Below are positions 10,931 through 23,870 of a stretch of DNA of 64,000 bases, piece by piece. Every line of letters begins with the position of its first letter. Within the stretch, counting starts at the first letter, position 1. This stretch comes from Glandiceps talaboti (Eukaryota > Hemichordata > Enteropneusta > Spengelidae), in assembly GCF_964340395.1 (NCBI RefSeq), contig NC_135567.1, forward strand, positions 3,684,899 to 3,748,898. The letters are read 5' to 3'. Position numbers and translations under genes: made by a program. The notes beneath the pieces are model-generated. The model ran no database searches. It was given only the letters and a program-made list of their open reading frames with translations, and had not been told where the DNA came from.

Positions 10931-12704
10931 TTAAATATGTCGTACATTTTCGGAAGACGGGTATGCTGGTGACGACGACGATGGCGGCCGCGGCAGAGAT
11001 ACAGTAGTCTGGAGGCCGGAAACACTGTAACCACCCCAGTTATATGTAGCTTGAGCTGGTTGTGCATCAGCTACAGGTAACTGAGTATATGGATTGTATA
11101 AGTTGTGGTAGGTGTAAGTTGGGTATCCAACAAAACTACAAGATCCATACTTGTACGAAGGGATGGGGTGATACTAGCAATTGCGCTTGGGGAAGATTTG
11201 ACGGTGCGACAGCTGTAACATTTCCTGGAGTGTTCTGACCAGTTTGGTTCAATAAACTCATCTGCATTGCTTGTTGTAATTGTGTGTATTCTTCATTGGT
11301 TGAGCTTGGATATATTATGTTTTGGTCATCCATGGTGCTGCCAGTGGAATGAGACAGACTCGTGGCAGAAGTGGAAAGGGTTGGTAATTTGGAATTCGGA
11401 AACGTTACTCTGTACTTTGGATCAGTTTCCATCAGTTGCCGTACGCGATCTTTTTGCTTCGCAATAAGTCCACGCTTTTGTTGTAGGAGGTGATAATTTG
11501 CTGATATTTTTCCTTTTCCTGATCAAGATTCGTTGGTATTTTACTGCCATAGTGTGATTTCAGGATAGAAATGTCATGGTTCAATACATAGTGTTTGGGT
11601 TGCAAGCCCATTGCAGTTTCTACCAAGTACATTGCTATTTTGCTATTAATCAAGGAGGTTTCTATATTCCGTTCAAATGACGTCAAAGTAACTTGTAATT
11701 CGCGTTTCTGGGTCAATTCTTTCCGAGTTCTTGATCTCCTTTTCTAACTCACCGCGTCGCTTCGCAAATGTATTCAGTTCCACTTTCTCATCCGAATGGC
11801 TGGGGTGGTTGATGTCACCAGAAATCTGACCTGATACTCATGTCGCATGTGGCAATGTGATTTATTGGGTCCTTCGCGAAGGTGGCAACGACCACACCTT
11901 TGTTTGGTAGTATGTTGGAAAGGAACTGCTGAGTATTTTCCGTTTAACTGATTAATATTTCCTTCAGTACCTCAAGTTCGTCTTGTAGGTCAGATAGTTC
12001 GCGCTCTTTGCTACGTAAGTCTAAATCTAGTCTGTATTTAGACGGGTCATATTTGCCTTTATTTCTAAAATAAGAATACTTCTGAAATATTACTTTATTT
12101 CTTACTAATTATGTACATATACATGTATATAGCCTGCAACATGCGATATAATAATCAGCATGTACAATGCACATTGTCTGTTCTATATACATGATACGGA
12201 ATGTGCGCTACTCACTGAGCCTGGGATTCGAACACATAAAATATAATCCATCTTGACTTCAAGGAACGTCCAGCTCACACCATGTTTAAATCTATTAATT
12301 TCAGCTACGACAATAGTATTACAGATAAATTACAAAAAAATCAAGACGACTGTTGACAGTCAAGTGTAAAGTCTAGTGATGAGACATACTCGATCGACTT
12401 CACCATCGATATCTAATGACTCGGCAGATACGTCTCCATCACTGGTCTTGTCAAATATCAATTTCTTAGGTTGTGGTCCCCGATTGTCGTCTTTTGTTTG
12501 TCTTTTACTCGACGAGGTAGGAGCCCTTCTACGTGATTTATTCGCATTCGTCGATAGTCGGCATTACCTACTGGCACAACACATCGGAATAGGTCATTCA
12601 TATCAACATCGTTGTCCGATAACGTCACCACTACTCCATCCTCATTTTCATACGTAATCAGAAACGCAGTGAACAACATCGACGGAATGTGATCAATGAT
12701 TAAG
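10931..12704 (-). pseudogene. Broken two-exon gene: PB1-like, CCHC/H zinc motif, coiled coil, Y/P/Q-rich tail
   Basis: The first visible exon, 12390-12704, follows an acceptor-like GTTGCAG. It encodes FLITYENEDGVVVTLSDND and then MNDLFRC. This is the acidic OPCA-type end of a PB1 domain, a module for protein heterodimerisation. A 325-bp intron with GTATGT and TTTTAG ends leads to the second exon (10931-12064). That exon has DLRSKERELSDLQDELEVLK (coiled coil), RCGRCHLREGPNKSHCHMRH (zinc-binding spacing C-x2-C-x11-C-x-M-x-x-H), and a second helical region with ELEKEIKNSE and LTSFERNIETSLINSKIA. It ends in a tail rich in Tyr, Pro and Gln (GYPTYTYHNLYNPYTQLP). The frame changes at least five times: near 12500, at the exon junction, near 11960, 11830 and 11710, and again near 11480. 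It is therefore a pseudogene, or the sequence contains many errors. The retained intron argues against a processed copy. I do not recognise the family by name; the PB1 call rests on one motif. Confidence 0.55.
12065..12389 (-). other. Intron of the PB1-like gene copy
   Basis: It starts GTATGT and ends TTATTTTAG on the minus strand. The phases of the two flanking coding frames do not match across it, consistent with decay. Confidence 0.5.
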
Positions 12705-14208
12705 CTGCAACACTACGGCAGATATATTTGTCTGCACTTTCCATGGCAATGCACTTGAACTTGTAAATACGTAGTTATCAATTCGAAGTTCTTGTCTGTG
12801 GATTAAACCATTTGTCATGTGTGTACAAATGATTGGCGATAATTCGTTCAGATTCACAGTGAGACTGTGAATGTTCATTCCATGTTAATACTGAGCTCTA
12901 TTAAAATCAGTTGTCCTCTCTTGAGGCTTTTAAAAAAAATAGATCATCTATGTCATACTTTATAGGAGTACCTGTACCAAATGGTTTTGACCACCCTCGT
13001 TATTTATGAAACAAATCGGAAGTATCACGAACTTGTTGTTACATTTTGACAACCGAATCTCAAACCACACGTGTGCGATTTACTAGAGGTGTACTTGAAA
13101 GTCAGAATCGCAACAGAACATTTTTTGATTATTTTGAAGGCATATGGTGATGATTCAAACTCTATGTAATATCGCACAACTTACATTAACTTACATAGAT
13201 CACTAGTATTTCTCTTTGCGTCATAAAATAAATAAGTGTGAACACTATCAATCATAGCATAAATGATATCACCAAGTGATATTTTGCGACAAAATAATTT
13301 ACGCACCATTTTCTATTTTGTTTTGCGAGATTACACATTATATTGTATAATATTTCATCACATTTCCCATTACAACCCCCTAGACAGAAAAGACTTGATT
13401 GTAGCATAAAATATTATACAACTTGACTTCCACAGATTTCCGTATCAACCAACTATGCAACATTTACATGTAACTGTATAAATACATATGTAAATTAACG
13501 ACTCCATCGTTTTTAATGTATTAGATTGTTCTCAATTTTTTGATAATATATTTGTAAAACTATGTATCGTCACACGAAAATGTATCCTCTTGCGTTGTAC
13601 AATGCTCGAGTGTCTGTGGCTGCGATCTTCGGTCGTGGTGTATATAGCAAATGGTAGGTGTTCGTAAGCCAGTTGAGAAAGTGAAGGACGTTCGATGCGT
13701 TCCTTGATTTTGCTAACACGGAATTACGGTGGGTTGAATGCTGGCGAGTATGTGGGTGTGGATATTACTTCGATACATTGAGTGCCTGCTTGAGCGTTTA
13801 GCCAAATGCCCAATGTGTGAGCGACCTGATTTTGATGTATTGGAGCATTGTCCATTGTTATTTTTTAAATATACACTTCAATAAAGGAATTAGAAATAAG
13901 GGTAATTTCCAAATTTGATTTCCATCCTTCAATTAATAATCTATGTTTTTGTATTGTTTCTAATTTTCTACTGTCACTACAAATCAGTAAACTGATGTTT
14001 TTAAGCATATGGCCGATTTTATCTGGCCAAATGGAATTACACCTTCAATGTTAATTTGAAAATTCTGGAAAAGTGTAATGCCGAAGACATTCTATTGGAA
14101 AGTAATACAAAATAGAAACAAGCAGTCATCGGACATGACTCAGTCCTGCAATGGATGTTTTCAGAGAATTGCCACACGTCATGGTAGTGTAATGTATTAG
14201 ATTGTATG
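12705..14208. other. No gene seen; possible LINE zinc-knuckle scrap
   Basis: Mostly featureless AT-rich DNA. On the plus strand at about 13780-13860 one frame reads ECLLERLAKCPMCERPDFDV and then LEHCPL. It resembles the C-x2-C...H-x-C-P knuckle found at the end of some LINE ORF2 proteins. The match is short and isolated. Confidence 0.3.
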
Positions 14209-14405
14209 AAATATAGTGGCAATGGCATTGTAGGACAACTGTATAGTTGATTGAATATTTGGATATACATTTTTTAATGTTTATTTATTTGTCTATTAAT
14301 CCCTGTTGTTATCTTTCAAATATAAGTTATCATTTGGCTGTTGTTATGGGTGTGGTCTAGTTGCTAGGCACATTTACATACATTTTTTGAATGTTATTCA
14401 ATAGA
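14209..14405 (+). mobile_element. Family A repeat, short copy
   Basis: The head GGCAATGGCATTGTAGGACAA is followed by a single internal unit (CATTTGGCTGTTGTTATGGG, GGTCTAGTTGCTAGGCACAT). Its 5' flank, AGTGTAATGTATTAGATTGT, is nearly the same as that of the copy at 47076. The two may belong to one subfamily or one longer element. Confidence 0.7.
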
Positions 14406-16299
14406 TACTATGTATGTACATCATCCGTTACCTAGCACCCCGGGCAGCGCCTTATTGAGTGGCAAGAATGAACAGTGGCGGGTAAACAAAAAACATTGTT
14501 AGCTGCGCCTCTGGCTGGAGTTCAACTACTACGCTACTCAAAGTACTTGGAAAACCTAAACACCTACTAAAAGCAACACTATCTTGAAAAATTACACATT
14601 TGTGGACTAAAATCGGACCCTTACACGTTTTTGAAGTCCTAATTCGACTGCAATTAGCCAAAGTTGTGGCCAGAGGTAACCTATGCTGACATCTATGCAT
14701 ACTTCATTACCAAGCTGAGTCTGTACACTCACTCACAACTGAAATCGTACAAAAGTTTAGATGCTTATCAATTTGTTGTTACTTGACAAAAGTTTGATGT
14801 AATTTGTAAACGAATTCAAATTACTAACGATCACAACACTGGATTTCAGTTTGTCGGAAAGGTATGATATTCACAAAGTATCTTCACTTAGCCTCTGAAC
14901 TGCGTATGGTCTGCACTCGAAACAGATGCCACAGTGATTGCCGTTCATTGTATTTTTGTATTTGCATGGCTGGCTCAGTGAAGCTTGTTCACATCATGGA
15001 AGTACAACCCACGTTATACTTCCATGTTCACATGTAGGAGCGGACCAGTTCTACATTGATGCAGTGACTCAATTCAAGAGAAGAACTGACATGTCAGCAT
15101 GTACTTTAAAAGTTTGCTCATTTCAAACAGCTTTGCAACTCCAGTGTCACAGGACGTGTGGTTAGCGGTAGTGACAAATCTACAGGGAAACGCCCCTCTA
15201 GTGAAGTCTGCGCCACCATGAACACCAGGTGAATTAAAATACTTTGTGATTAAACTTGAGAAAACAGGTGTAAAAAGTGCCGTGTTACGTATACACATCC
15301 TGACACATACAAGTAATATGTACCAATGTCAACAAAGCTAGTCAAACTGCTGACTAAACGCTACAACCCATTGTTCCATGACCTCCTGTATAATGAGTTT
15401 TTGATAAAGTGTGACAATGTGAGTCTTATGTTATGGTTGTATTCATGAAATAGATGTACAGTATCTTATATCTTGTTTTTTTCAGAATTATAGTCAAATA
15501 TTTGCAATACAGGCGCTGATAACATACTCTTTCCTGTATTTACACATTCATTTATAATGCTGCCCAGGTATATAGGTGATGGTAAGGTTAATGGTTGGAT
15601 TACATTATTACTTCTGAAAATGGCCTTTTAGGCATTTAAAATAACGATTCATTTTCTAAATTTTGTACATGGCATTATGAAAGCATACATGTAGTAGGTG
15701 GCATTCCTGTGTTGTATCTTTTGATTTTCTCCATTATTCATTGATGATTTTCATCCATGTGTTCCTCTACATAAAATAGTAAGACACAATCATACATTTA
15801 ATCATATTCAGACACTAGTGTTGCTCATTTTCTTTCAAGAGATACACTTTCCCCGCCATACGTTCATTCAATTACACAATACAACAACTGTTAGCTTTTA
15901 AAGATAATTTATTATTAGGTCAGACAAGCACTCAAATATCATGTAAAATTGCATGTAAAACAAGCTTTCACTCAAACAAGCTTTCGGTCGAAGACATCAT
16001 CCCCCAATTGTTGTGTTATATGGCAATGTTATTGTACACTTTTTATGGTTTCTCTAGATACAAAACAGCATCATTCATTGACCAACTGCTATTTGATCTT
16101 GAATATGGAGATATTTGATCTTGAATATGGAGATAGACATTTAAAAGGTGTCTTTTGTGTATTCAACTTCTTGAGTTAATGTAGAAACAAACAATTTGGT
16201 TATTTTACTTTGAAAATGTTTTTCAAAGTGAAATGTCAATGTCTCCTTAGAAAGTTCATCATTGATAATATGAGGGTAGGCACCTGAATGGAATCACTG
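14406..16299. other. No gene seen
   Basis: No supported gene. The short frames at 14938-15165 and 15949-16179 carry no motif. Confidence 0.45.
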
Positions 16300-16550
16300 T
16301 GATTTATACATTTAAAGTTATGATACATATTGTGAAATTTATCAACAAATATGGCTGCCATTTGGCATATTTGATTCAGTCACAAAACAAATTGACGTGC
16401 ATATGTCTCACATAGTATGTTACCTTTGTGCCAAGTGTGGTTGAAATTGGTTGGTGCGTGCCAGAGATATGAGGGTGAATACACACATGCACTCACAGAC
16501 AGATGGACTGAACCCAATGTAAAGTTTTCCCATCTGGGTGACTAATAACA
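16300..16550 (+). repeat. Family C dispersed repeat
   Basis: It has CAAATATGGCTGCCATTTGG, CAAAACAAATTGACGTGCAT, and an end with CAGACAGATGGACTGAACCC. Related segments are at 23640-23870, 47815-48005 and 60560-60640. This copy and the one at 23.7 kb flank the satellite array in the same orientation. Confidence 0.6.
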
Positions 16551-19500
16551 AGTAAAATTGCATGTATATGCGATAAGATGCACCTTTAAGTATCATTCTT
16601 CGAATTGAGCAGTGATGAGCAAAATACTCACTTCTACAACTTGAATCATTACAAAATCTGTTGTGAGATATTTCTACTAGGGCAAGGCCATGGACTACAA
16701 AGAATGTTTCATTAAAGTCTTGCCAAACCCTGACAACTTTCTGGTGGGAATTGGATGACTGTGTTGTTTGTGTGCAACTGTAATGACCATGAAAACATTG
16801 AACATCCAGAGACAGTGAAATATACAATGAAATATACAACAACATAATATGTACAATAACATGTAGTACATGTATCAGTAAAATGTACCTTGACCTCACA
16901 AAAATCAGTCTGAACGAAATAGATACATTTTGGAGTGATTTAATTCAGTATAGTACACTAAGATATCACATACCATAGGGTACCATACACTATGATATCA
17001 CACACCATAGAGTACTTAGATGCAGTGTGTATATTACAGACACTATGATATCACACACCATAGAGTACTTAGATGCAGTGTGTATATTACAGACACTATG
17101 ATATCACACACCATAGAGTACTTAGATGCAGTGTGTATATTACAGACAATATGATATCACACACCATAGAGTACTTAGAAAGTGTGTATATTACAGACAC
17201 TATGATATCACACACCATACAGTACTTATATGCAATGTGTATATTACAGACACTATGATATCACACACCATAGAGTACTTAGATGCAGTGTGTATATTAC
17301 AGACACTATGATATCACACACCATAGAGTACTTAGATGCAGTGTGTATATTACAGACACTATGATATCACACACCATAGAGTACTTAGATGCAGTGTGTA
17401 TATTACAGACACTATGATATCACACACCATAGAGTACTTAGATGCAGTGTGTATATTACAGACACTATGATATCACACACCATAGAGTACTTAGATGCAG
17501 TGTGTATATTACAGACACTATGATATCACACACCATAGAGTACATAGATGCAGTGTGTATATTACAGACACTATGATATCACACACCATAGCATACTTAG
17601 ATGCAATGTGTATATTACAGACACTATATCACACACCATAGAATACTTAGATGCAGTGTGTATATTACAGACACTATGATATCACACACCATAGCATACT
17701 TAGATGCAGTGTGTATATTACAGACACTATGATATCACACACCATAGCGTACTTAAATGCAGTGTGTATATTACAGACACTATGATATCAAACACCATAG
17801 ACTACTTAGATGCAGTGTGTATATTACAGACACTATGATATAACACACCATAGAGTACTTAAATGCAGTGTGTATATTACAGACACTGTGATGTCAAACA
17901 CCATAGACTACTTAGATGCAGTGTGTATATTACAGACACTATGATATCACATACCTTAGAGTACTTAGATGCAGTGTGTATATTACAGACACTATGATAT
18001 CACACACCATAGAGTACTTAGATGTAGTGTGTATATTACAGACACTATGATATTACACACCATAGAGTACTTAGATGCAGTGTGTATATTACAGACACTA
18101 TGATATCACACACCATAGCGTACTTAGATGATATTACAGACACTATGATATCACACACCATAGAGTATGTAGATGCAGTGTGTATATTACAGACACTGTG
18201 ATATCACACACCATAGAGTACTTAGATGCAGTGTGTATATTACAGACACTATGATATCACACACCATAGAGTACTTAGATGCAGTGTGTATATTACAGAC
18301 ACTATGATATCACACACCATAGAGTACTTAGATGCAGTGTGTATATTACATACACTATGATATCACACACCACAGCGTACTTAGATGCAGTGTGTATATT
18401 ACCTCACACCACAGCGTACTTAGATGCAGTGTGTATATTACAGACACTATGATATCACACACCATAGAGTACTTAGCTGCAGTGTGTATATTACAGACAC
18501 TATGATATCACACACCATAGAGTACTTAGATGCAGTGTGTATATTACAGACAATATGATATCACACACCATAGAGTACTTAGATGCAGTGTGTATATTAC
18601 AGACAATATGATATCACACACCATAGAGTACTTAGATGCAGTGTGTATATTACAGACACTATGATATCACACACCATAGAGTACTTAGATGCAGTGTGTA
18701 TATTACAGTCACTATGATATCACACACCATAGAGTACTAAGATGCAGTGTGTATATTACAGTCACTATGATATCACACACCATAGAGTACTTACATGCAG
18801 TGTGTATATTACAGACACTATGATATCACACACCATAGAGTACTTAGATGCAGTGTGTATATTACAGACACTATGATATCACACACCATAGAGTACTTAG
18901 ATGCAGTATGTATATTACAGTCACTATGATATCACACACCATAGAGTACTTAGATGCAGTGTGTATATTACAGACACTATGATATCACACACCATAGAGT
19001 ACTTAGATGCAGTGTGTATATTACAGACACTATGATATCACACACCATAGAGTACTTAGATGCAGTGTGTATATTACGGACACTATGATATCACACACCA
19101 TAGAGTACTTAGATGCAGTGTGTATATTACAGTCACTATGATATCACACACCATAGAGTACTTAGATGCAGTGTGTATATTACAGACACTATGATATCAC
19201 ACACCATAGAGTACTTATATGCAGTGTGTATATTACAGACACTATGATATCACACACCATAGAGTACATAGATGCAGTGTGTATATTACAGACACTATGA
19301 TATCACACACCATAGAGTACTTAGATGCAGTGTGTATATTACAGACACTATGATATCACACACCATAGAGTACTTAGATGCAGTGTGTATATTACAGACA
19401 CTATGATATCACACACCATAGAGTACTTAGATGCAGTTTGTATATTACAGACACTATGATATCACATACCATAGAGTACGTAGATGCAGTGTGTATATTA

Positions 19501-20929
19501 CAAACACTATGATATCACACACCATAGAGTACTTAGATACAGTGTGTATATTACATACAATATGATATCACACACCATAGAGTACTTAGATGCAGTTTGT
19601 ATATTACAGACACTATGATATCACACACCATAGAGTACTTAGATGCAATGTGTATACTACAGACACTATGATATCACACACCATAGAGTACTTAGATGCA
19701 GTATGTATATTACAGTCACTATGATATCACACACCATAGAGTACTTAGATGCAGTGTGTATATTACAGACACTATGATATCACACACCATAGAGTACTTA
19801 GATGCAGTGTGTATCTTACAGACACTATGATATCACACACCATAGAGTACTTAGATGCAGTGTGTATATTACAGTCACTATGATATCACACACCATAGAG
19901 TACTAAGATGCAGTGTGTATATTACAGACACTATGATATCACACACCATAGAGTACTTAGATACAGTGTGTATATTACATACAATATGATATCACACACC
20001 ATAGAGTACTTAGATGCAGTTTGTATATTACATACACTATGATATCACACACCATAGAGTACTTAGATGCAGTGTGTATATTACATACACTATGATATCA
20101 CACACCATAGAGTACTTAGATGTAGTGTGTATATTACAGACACTATGATATCACACACCATAGAGTACTTATATGCAGTGTGTATATTACAGACACTATG
20201 ATATCACACACCATAGAGTACTTAGATGTAGTGTGTATATTACATACACTATGATATCACACACCATAGAGTACTTATATGCAGTGTGTATATTACAGAC
20301 ACTATGATATCACACACCATAGAGTACTTAGATGCAGTGTGTATATTACAGACACTATGATATCACACACCATAGAGTACTTAGATGCAATGTGTATACT
20401 ACAGACACTATGATATCACACACCATAGAGTACTTAGATGCAATGTGTATATTACAGACACTATGATATCACACACCATAGAGTACTTAGATGCAGTGTG
20501 TGTATTACAGACACTATGATATCACACACCATAGAGTACTTAGATGCAGTGTGTATATTACAGACACTATGATATCACACACCATAGAGTACTTAGATGC
20601 AGTGTGTATATTACAGACACTATGATATCACACACCATAGAGTACTTAGATGCAATGTGTATATTACAGACAATATGATATCACACACCATAGAGTACTT
20701 AGATGCAGTGTGTATATTACAGACACTATGATATCACACACAATAGCATACTTAGATGCAGTGTGTATATTACAGACACTATGATATCACACACCATAGA
20801 GTACTTGGATGCAGTGTGTATATTACAGACACTATGATATCACACACCATAGAGTACTTAGATGCAGTGTGTATATTACAGACACTATGATATCACACAC
20901 CATAGAGTACTTAGATGCAGTGTGTATAT

Positions 20930-21910
20930 TACAGACATTATGATATCACACACCATAGATGCAGTATGTATATTATAGACACTATGATATCACACACCAT
21001 AGAGTACTTAGATGCAGTGTGTATATTACAGACACTATGATATCACACACCATAGAGTACTTAGATGCAGTGTGTATATTACAGACACTATGATATCACA
21101 CACCATAGCATACTTAGATGCAATGTGTATATTACAGACACTATGATATCACACACCATAGAGTACTTAGATGCAGTGTGTATATTACAGACACTATGAT
21201 ATCACACACCATAGAGTACTTAGATGCAGTGTGTATATTACAGACACTATGATATCACACACCATAGCGTACTTAGATGCAGTGTGTATATTACATACAC
21301 TATGATATCACACACCATATAGTACTTAGATGCAGTGTGTATATTACAGACACTATGATATCACACAACATAGAGTACTTAGATGCAGTGTGTATATTAC
21401 AGACACTATGATATCACACACCATAGCGTACTTAGATGCAGTGTGTATATTACATACACTATGATATCACACACCATATAGTACTTAGATGCAGTGTGTA
21501 TATTACAGACATTATGATATCACACACCATAGATGCAGTATGTATATTATAGACACTATGATATCACACACCATAGAGTACTTAGATGCAGTGTGTATAT
21601 TACAGACACTATGATATCACACACCATAGAGTACTTAGATGCAGTGTGTATATTACAGACACTATGATATCACACACCATAGCATACTTAGATGCAATGT
21701 GTATATTACAGACACTATGATATCACACACCATAGAGTACTTAGATGCAGTGTGTATATTACAGACACTATGATATCACACACCATAGAGTACTTAGATG
21801 CAGTGTGTATATTACAGACACTATGATATCACACACCATAGCGTACTTAGATGCAGTGTGTATATTACATACACTATGATATCACACACCATATAGTACT
21901 TAGATGCAGT
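20930..21910 (+). repeat. Higher-order repeat of 574 bp within the satellite
   Basis: An unusual shortened monomer with ACCATAGATGCAGTATGTAT followed by ATTATAGACA occurs at about 20941 and again at 21515. The later GCATACTTAGATGCAATGTG variant lies at 21091 and 21665, the same 574-bp offset. The block of about 11 monomers was therefore duplicated as one unit. Confidence 0.85.
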
Positions 21911-22164
21911 GTGTATATTACAGACACTATGATATCACACAACATAGAGTACTTAGATGCAGTGTGTATATTACAGACACTATGATATCACACACCATAG
22001 AGTACTTAGATGCAGTGTGTATATTACAGACACTATGATATCACACACCATAGCATACTTAGATGCAATGTGTATATTACAGACACTATGATATCACACA
22101 CCATAGAGTACTTAGATGCAGTGTGTATATTACAGACACTATGATATCACACACCATAGCATAC

Positions 22165-23100
22165 TTATATGCAATGTGTATATTACAGACACTATGATAT
22201 CACACACCATAGAGTATGTAGATGCAGTGTGTATATTACAGACACTATGATATCACACATCATATATTACCGTATACTTAGATGCAGTGTGTATATTACA
22301 GACACTATGATATCACACACCATAGAGTATTTAGATGCAGTGTGTATATTACAGACACTATGATATCACACATCATATATTACCGTATACGTAGATGCAG
22401 TGTGTATATTACAGACACTATGATATCACACACCATAGAGTACTTAGATGCAGTATGTATATTACAGACACTATGATATCACACACCATAGAGTACTTAC
22501 ATGCAGTATGTATATTACAGACACTATGATATCACACACCATAGAGTACTTAGATGCAGTGTGTATATTACAGACACTATGATATCACACACCATAGAGT
22601 ACTTAGATGCAGTGTGTATATTACAGACACTATGATATCACACACCATAGAGTACTTAGATGCAGTGTGTATATTACATACACTATGATATCATACACCA
22701 TAGAGTACTTAGATGCAGTGTGTATATTACAGACACTATGATATCACACACCATAGAGTACTTAGATGCAGTGTGTATATTACAGACACTATGATATCAC
22801 ACACCATAGAGTACTTAGATGCAGTGTGTATATTACAGATACTATGATATCACACACCATAGAGTACTTAGATGCAGTGTGTATATTACAGACACTATGA
22901 TATCACACACCATAGCATACTTAGATGCAATGTGTATATTACAGACACTATGATATCACACACCATATGGTACTTAGATGCAGTGTGTATATTACAGACA
23001 CTATGATATCACACACCATAGAGTATGTAGATGCAGTGTGTATATTACAGACACTATGATATCACACATCATATATTACCGTATACTAAGATGCAGTGTG
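22165..23100 (+). repeat. 113-bp two-monomer higher-order unit in the satellite
   Basis: A variant monomer with ACACATCATATATTACCGTA pairs with a normal one to make a 113-bp unit, seen at about 22169 and 22282 and once more at 22978. The extra 7 bp over 106 comes from the ATATTACC insertion. Confidence 0.8.
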
Positions 23101-23639
23101 TATATTACAGAGTACCATACTGATGAAATATTCCTTATTGTCCCCATCAATTCACTCTGACACTCAATCATGTATCCTCTCATAAATGATATCTCTGTGG
23201 AAACTTAATTGTCCATAATATATATATGTCTTGCCAACACTGGTAACACATTAAAAAACAAATGTAGTATGGTAAGCATTTCCCAGTGAAAATTAAATGG
23301 TCATGGGTTTTGGTCAAAATTCAAGATTGTATATTTTGGCTAAATCACGTCAGTCTTGAAAAGAAATTGTATTCATGTTCCTGTTGACCTTGACTATCAC
23401 TGAAGTCATTCCTTCATCACATCCATGTGGGTTTGTGTTTTCTTTCTGAATATAAGCAGACATGGTATCATCCTTGATGTAGAATCTTGATGGATGTTTA
23501 CTTATAGTTCCACAATGTCTTTTCTCATCCCTAGCTAAATGGTCTTCTCATTTTCTGTATTTAAAGAAGAACAAAAAATCAGGTTTTAGTTATCAGCATA
23601 CATGTCTTGAATGGACTGTCTGGGTATTACAGTTTTGAG

Positions 23640-23870
23640 TTATGCAGTAAATATGGATTTTAAACTACAAATATGGCCGTCATTTGGTCAAATTTGCATA
23701 TATCGCAAAACAAAGTGAGTTGCATATGTACCACATGATATGTGGTCACCTATATGAATGAAGCAGCATATTGCATGTCTGAGAAATGACATATTACGGA
23801 TGGACAGGCAGAATGATGGACGAACAGATGGCGCCCATTCTCCCCATCAATTGCTTTAAGTCAATGTGAT
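23640..23870 (+). repeat. Family C dispersed repeat
   Basis: It has ACAAATATGGCCGTCATTTG, CAAAACAAAGTGAGTTGCAT and GGACGAACAGATGGCGCCCA, paralleling 16300-16550 on the other side of the satellite. Confidence 0.6.

Larger units (their letters stand above)
16955..23110 (+). repeat. 53-bp satellite array, about 116 monomers
   Basis: Head-to-tail monomers of 53 bp cover about 6.15 kb. In order the unit contains ACACTATGATATCACACACC, ATAGAGTACTTAGATGCAGT and GTGTATATTACAG. Each unit carries an 8-bp palindrome TGATATCA (an EcoRV site, GATATC). It also carries CTATG and CATAG as a possible 5-bp stem around the middle. Most units differ by only a few bases. Shortened units are at about 17625, 18130, 18400 and 20950. 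The left edge is degenerate (16955-16985) and the right edge stops abruptly at 23110. The many short open frames here are simply the repeat read in phase and are not genes. High unit similarity suggests recent expansion or ongoing homogenisation. Confidence 0.98.

Noticed and set aside
12215-12245. tRNA T-arm-like GGATTCGAAC
   Set aside because: The reverse complement has a T-loop-like TTCGAATCC, but no acceptor stem, D-arm or anticodon arm could be found around it.
16420-16899. 159-residue minus-strand frame next to the satellite
   Set aside because: It overlaps a family C repeat and shows no domain. The cysteine/histidine content gives no zinc-finger spacing.
16955-23110. CRISPR-like regularity or a repetitive protein
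   Set aside because: Units are contiguous with no unique spacers, and open frames of 60-64 codons are the same repeat read in phase. It is a satellite.
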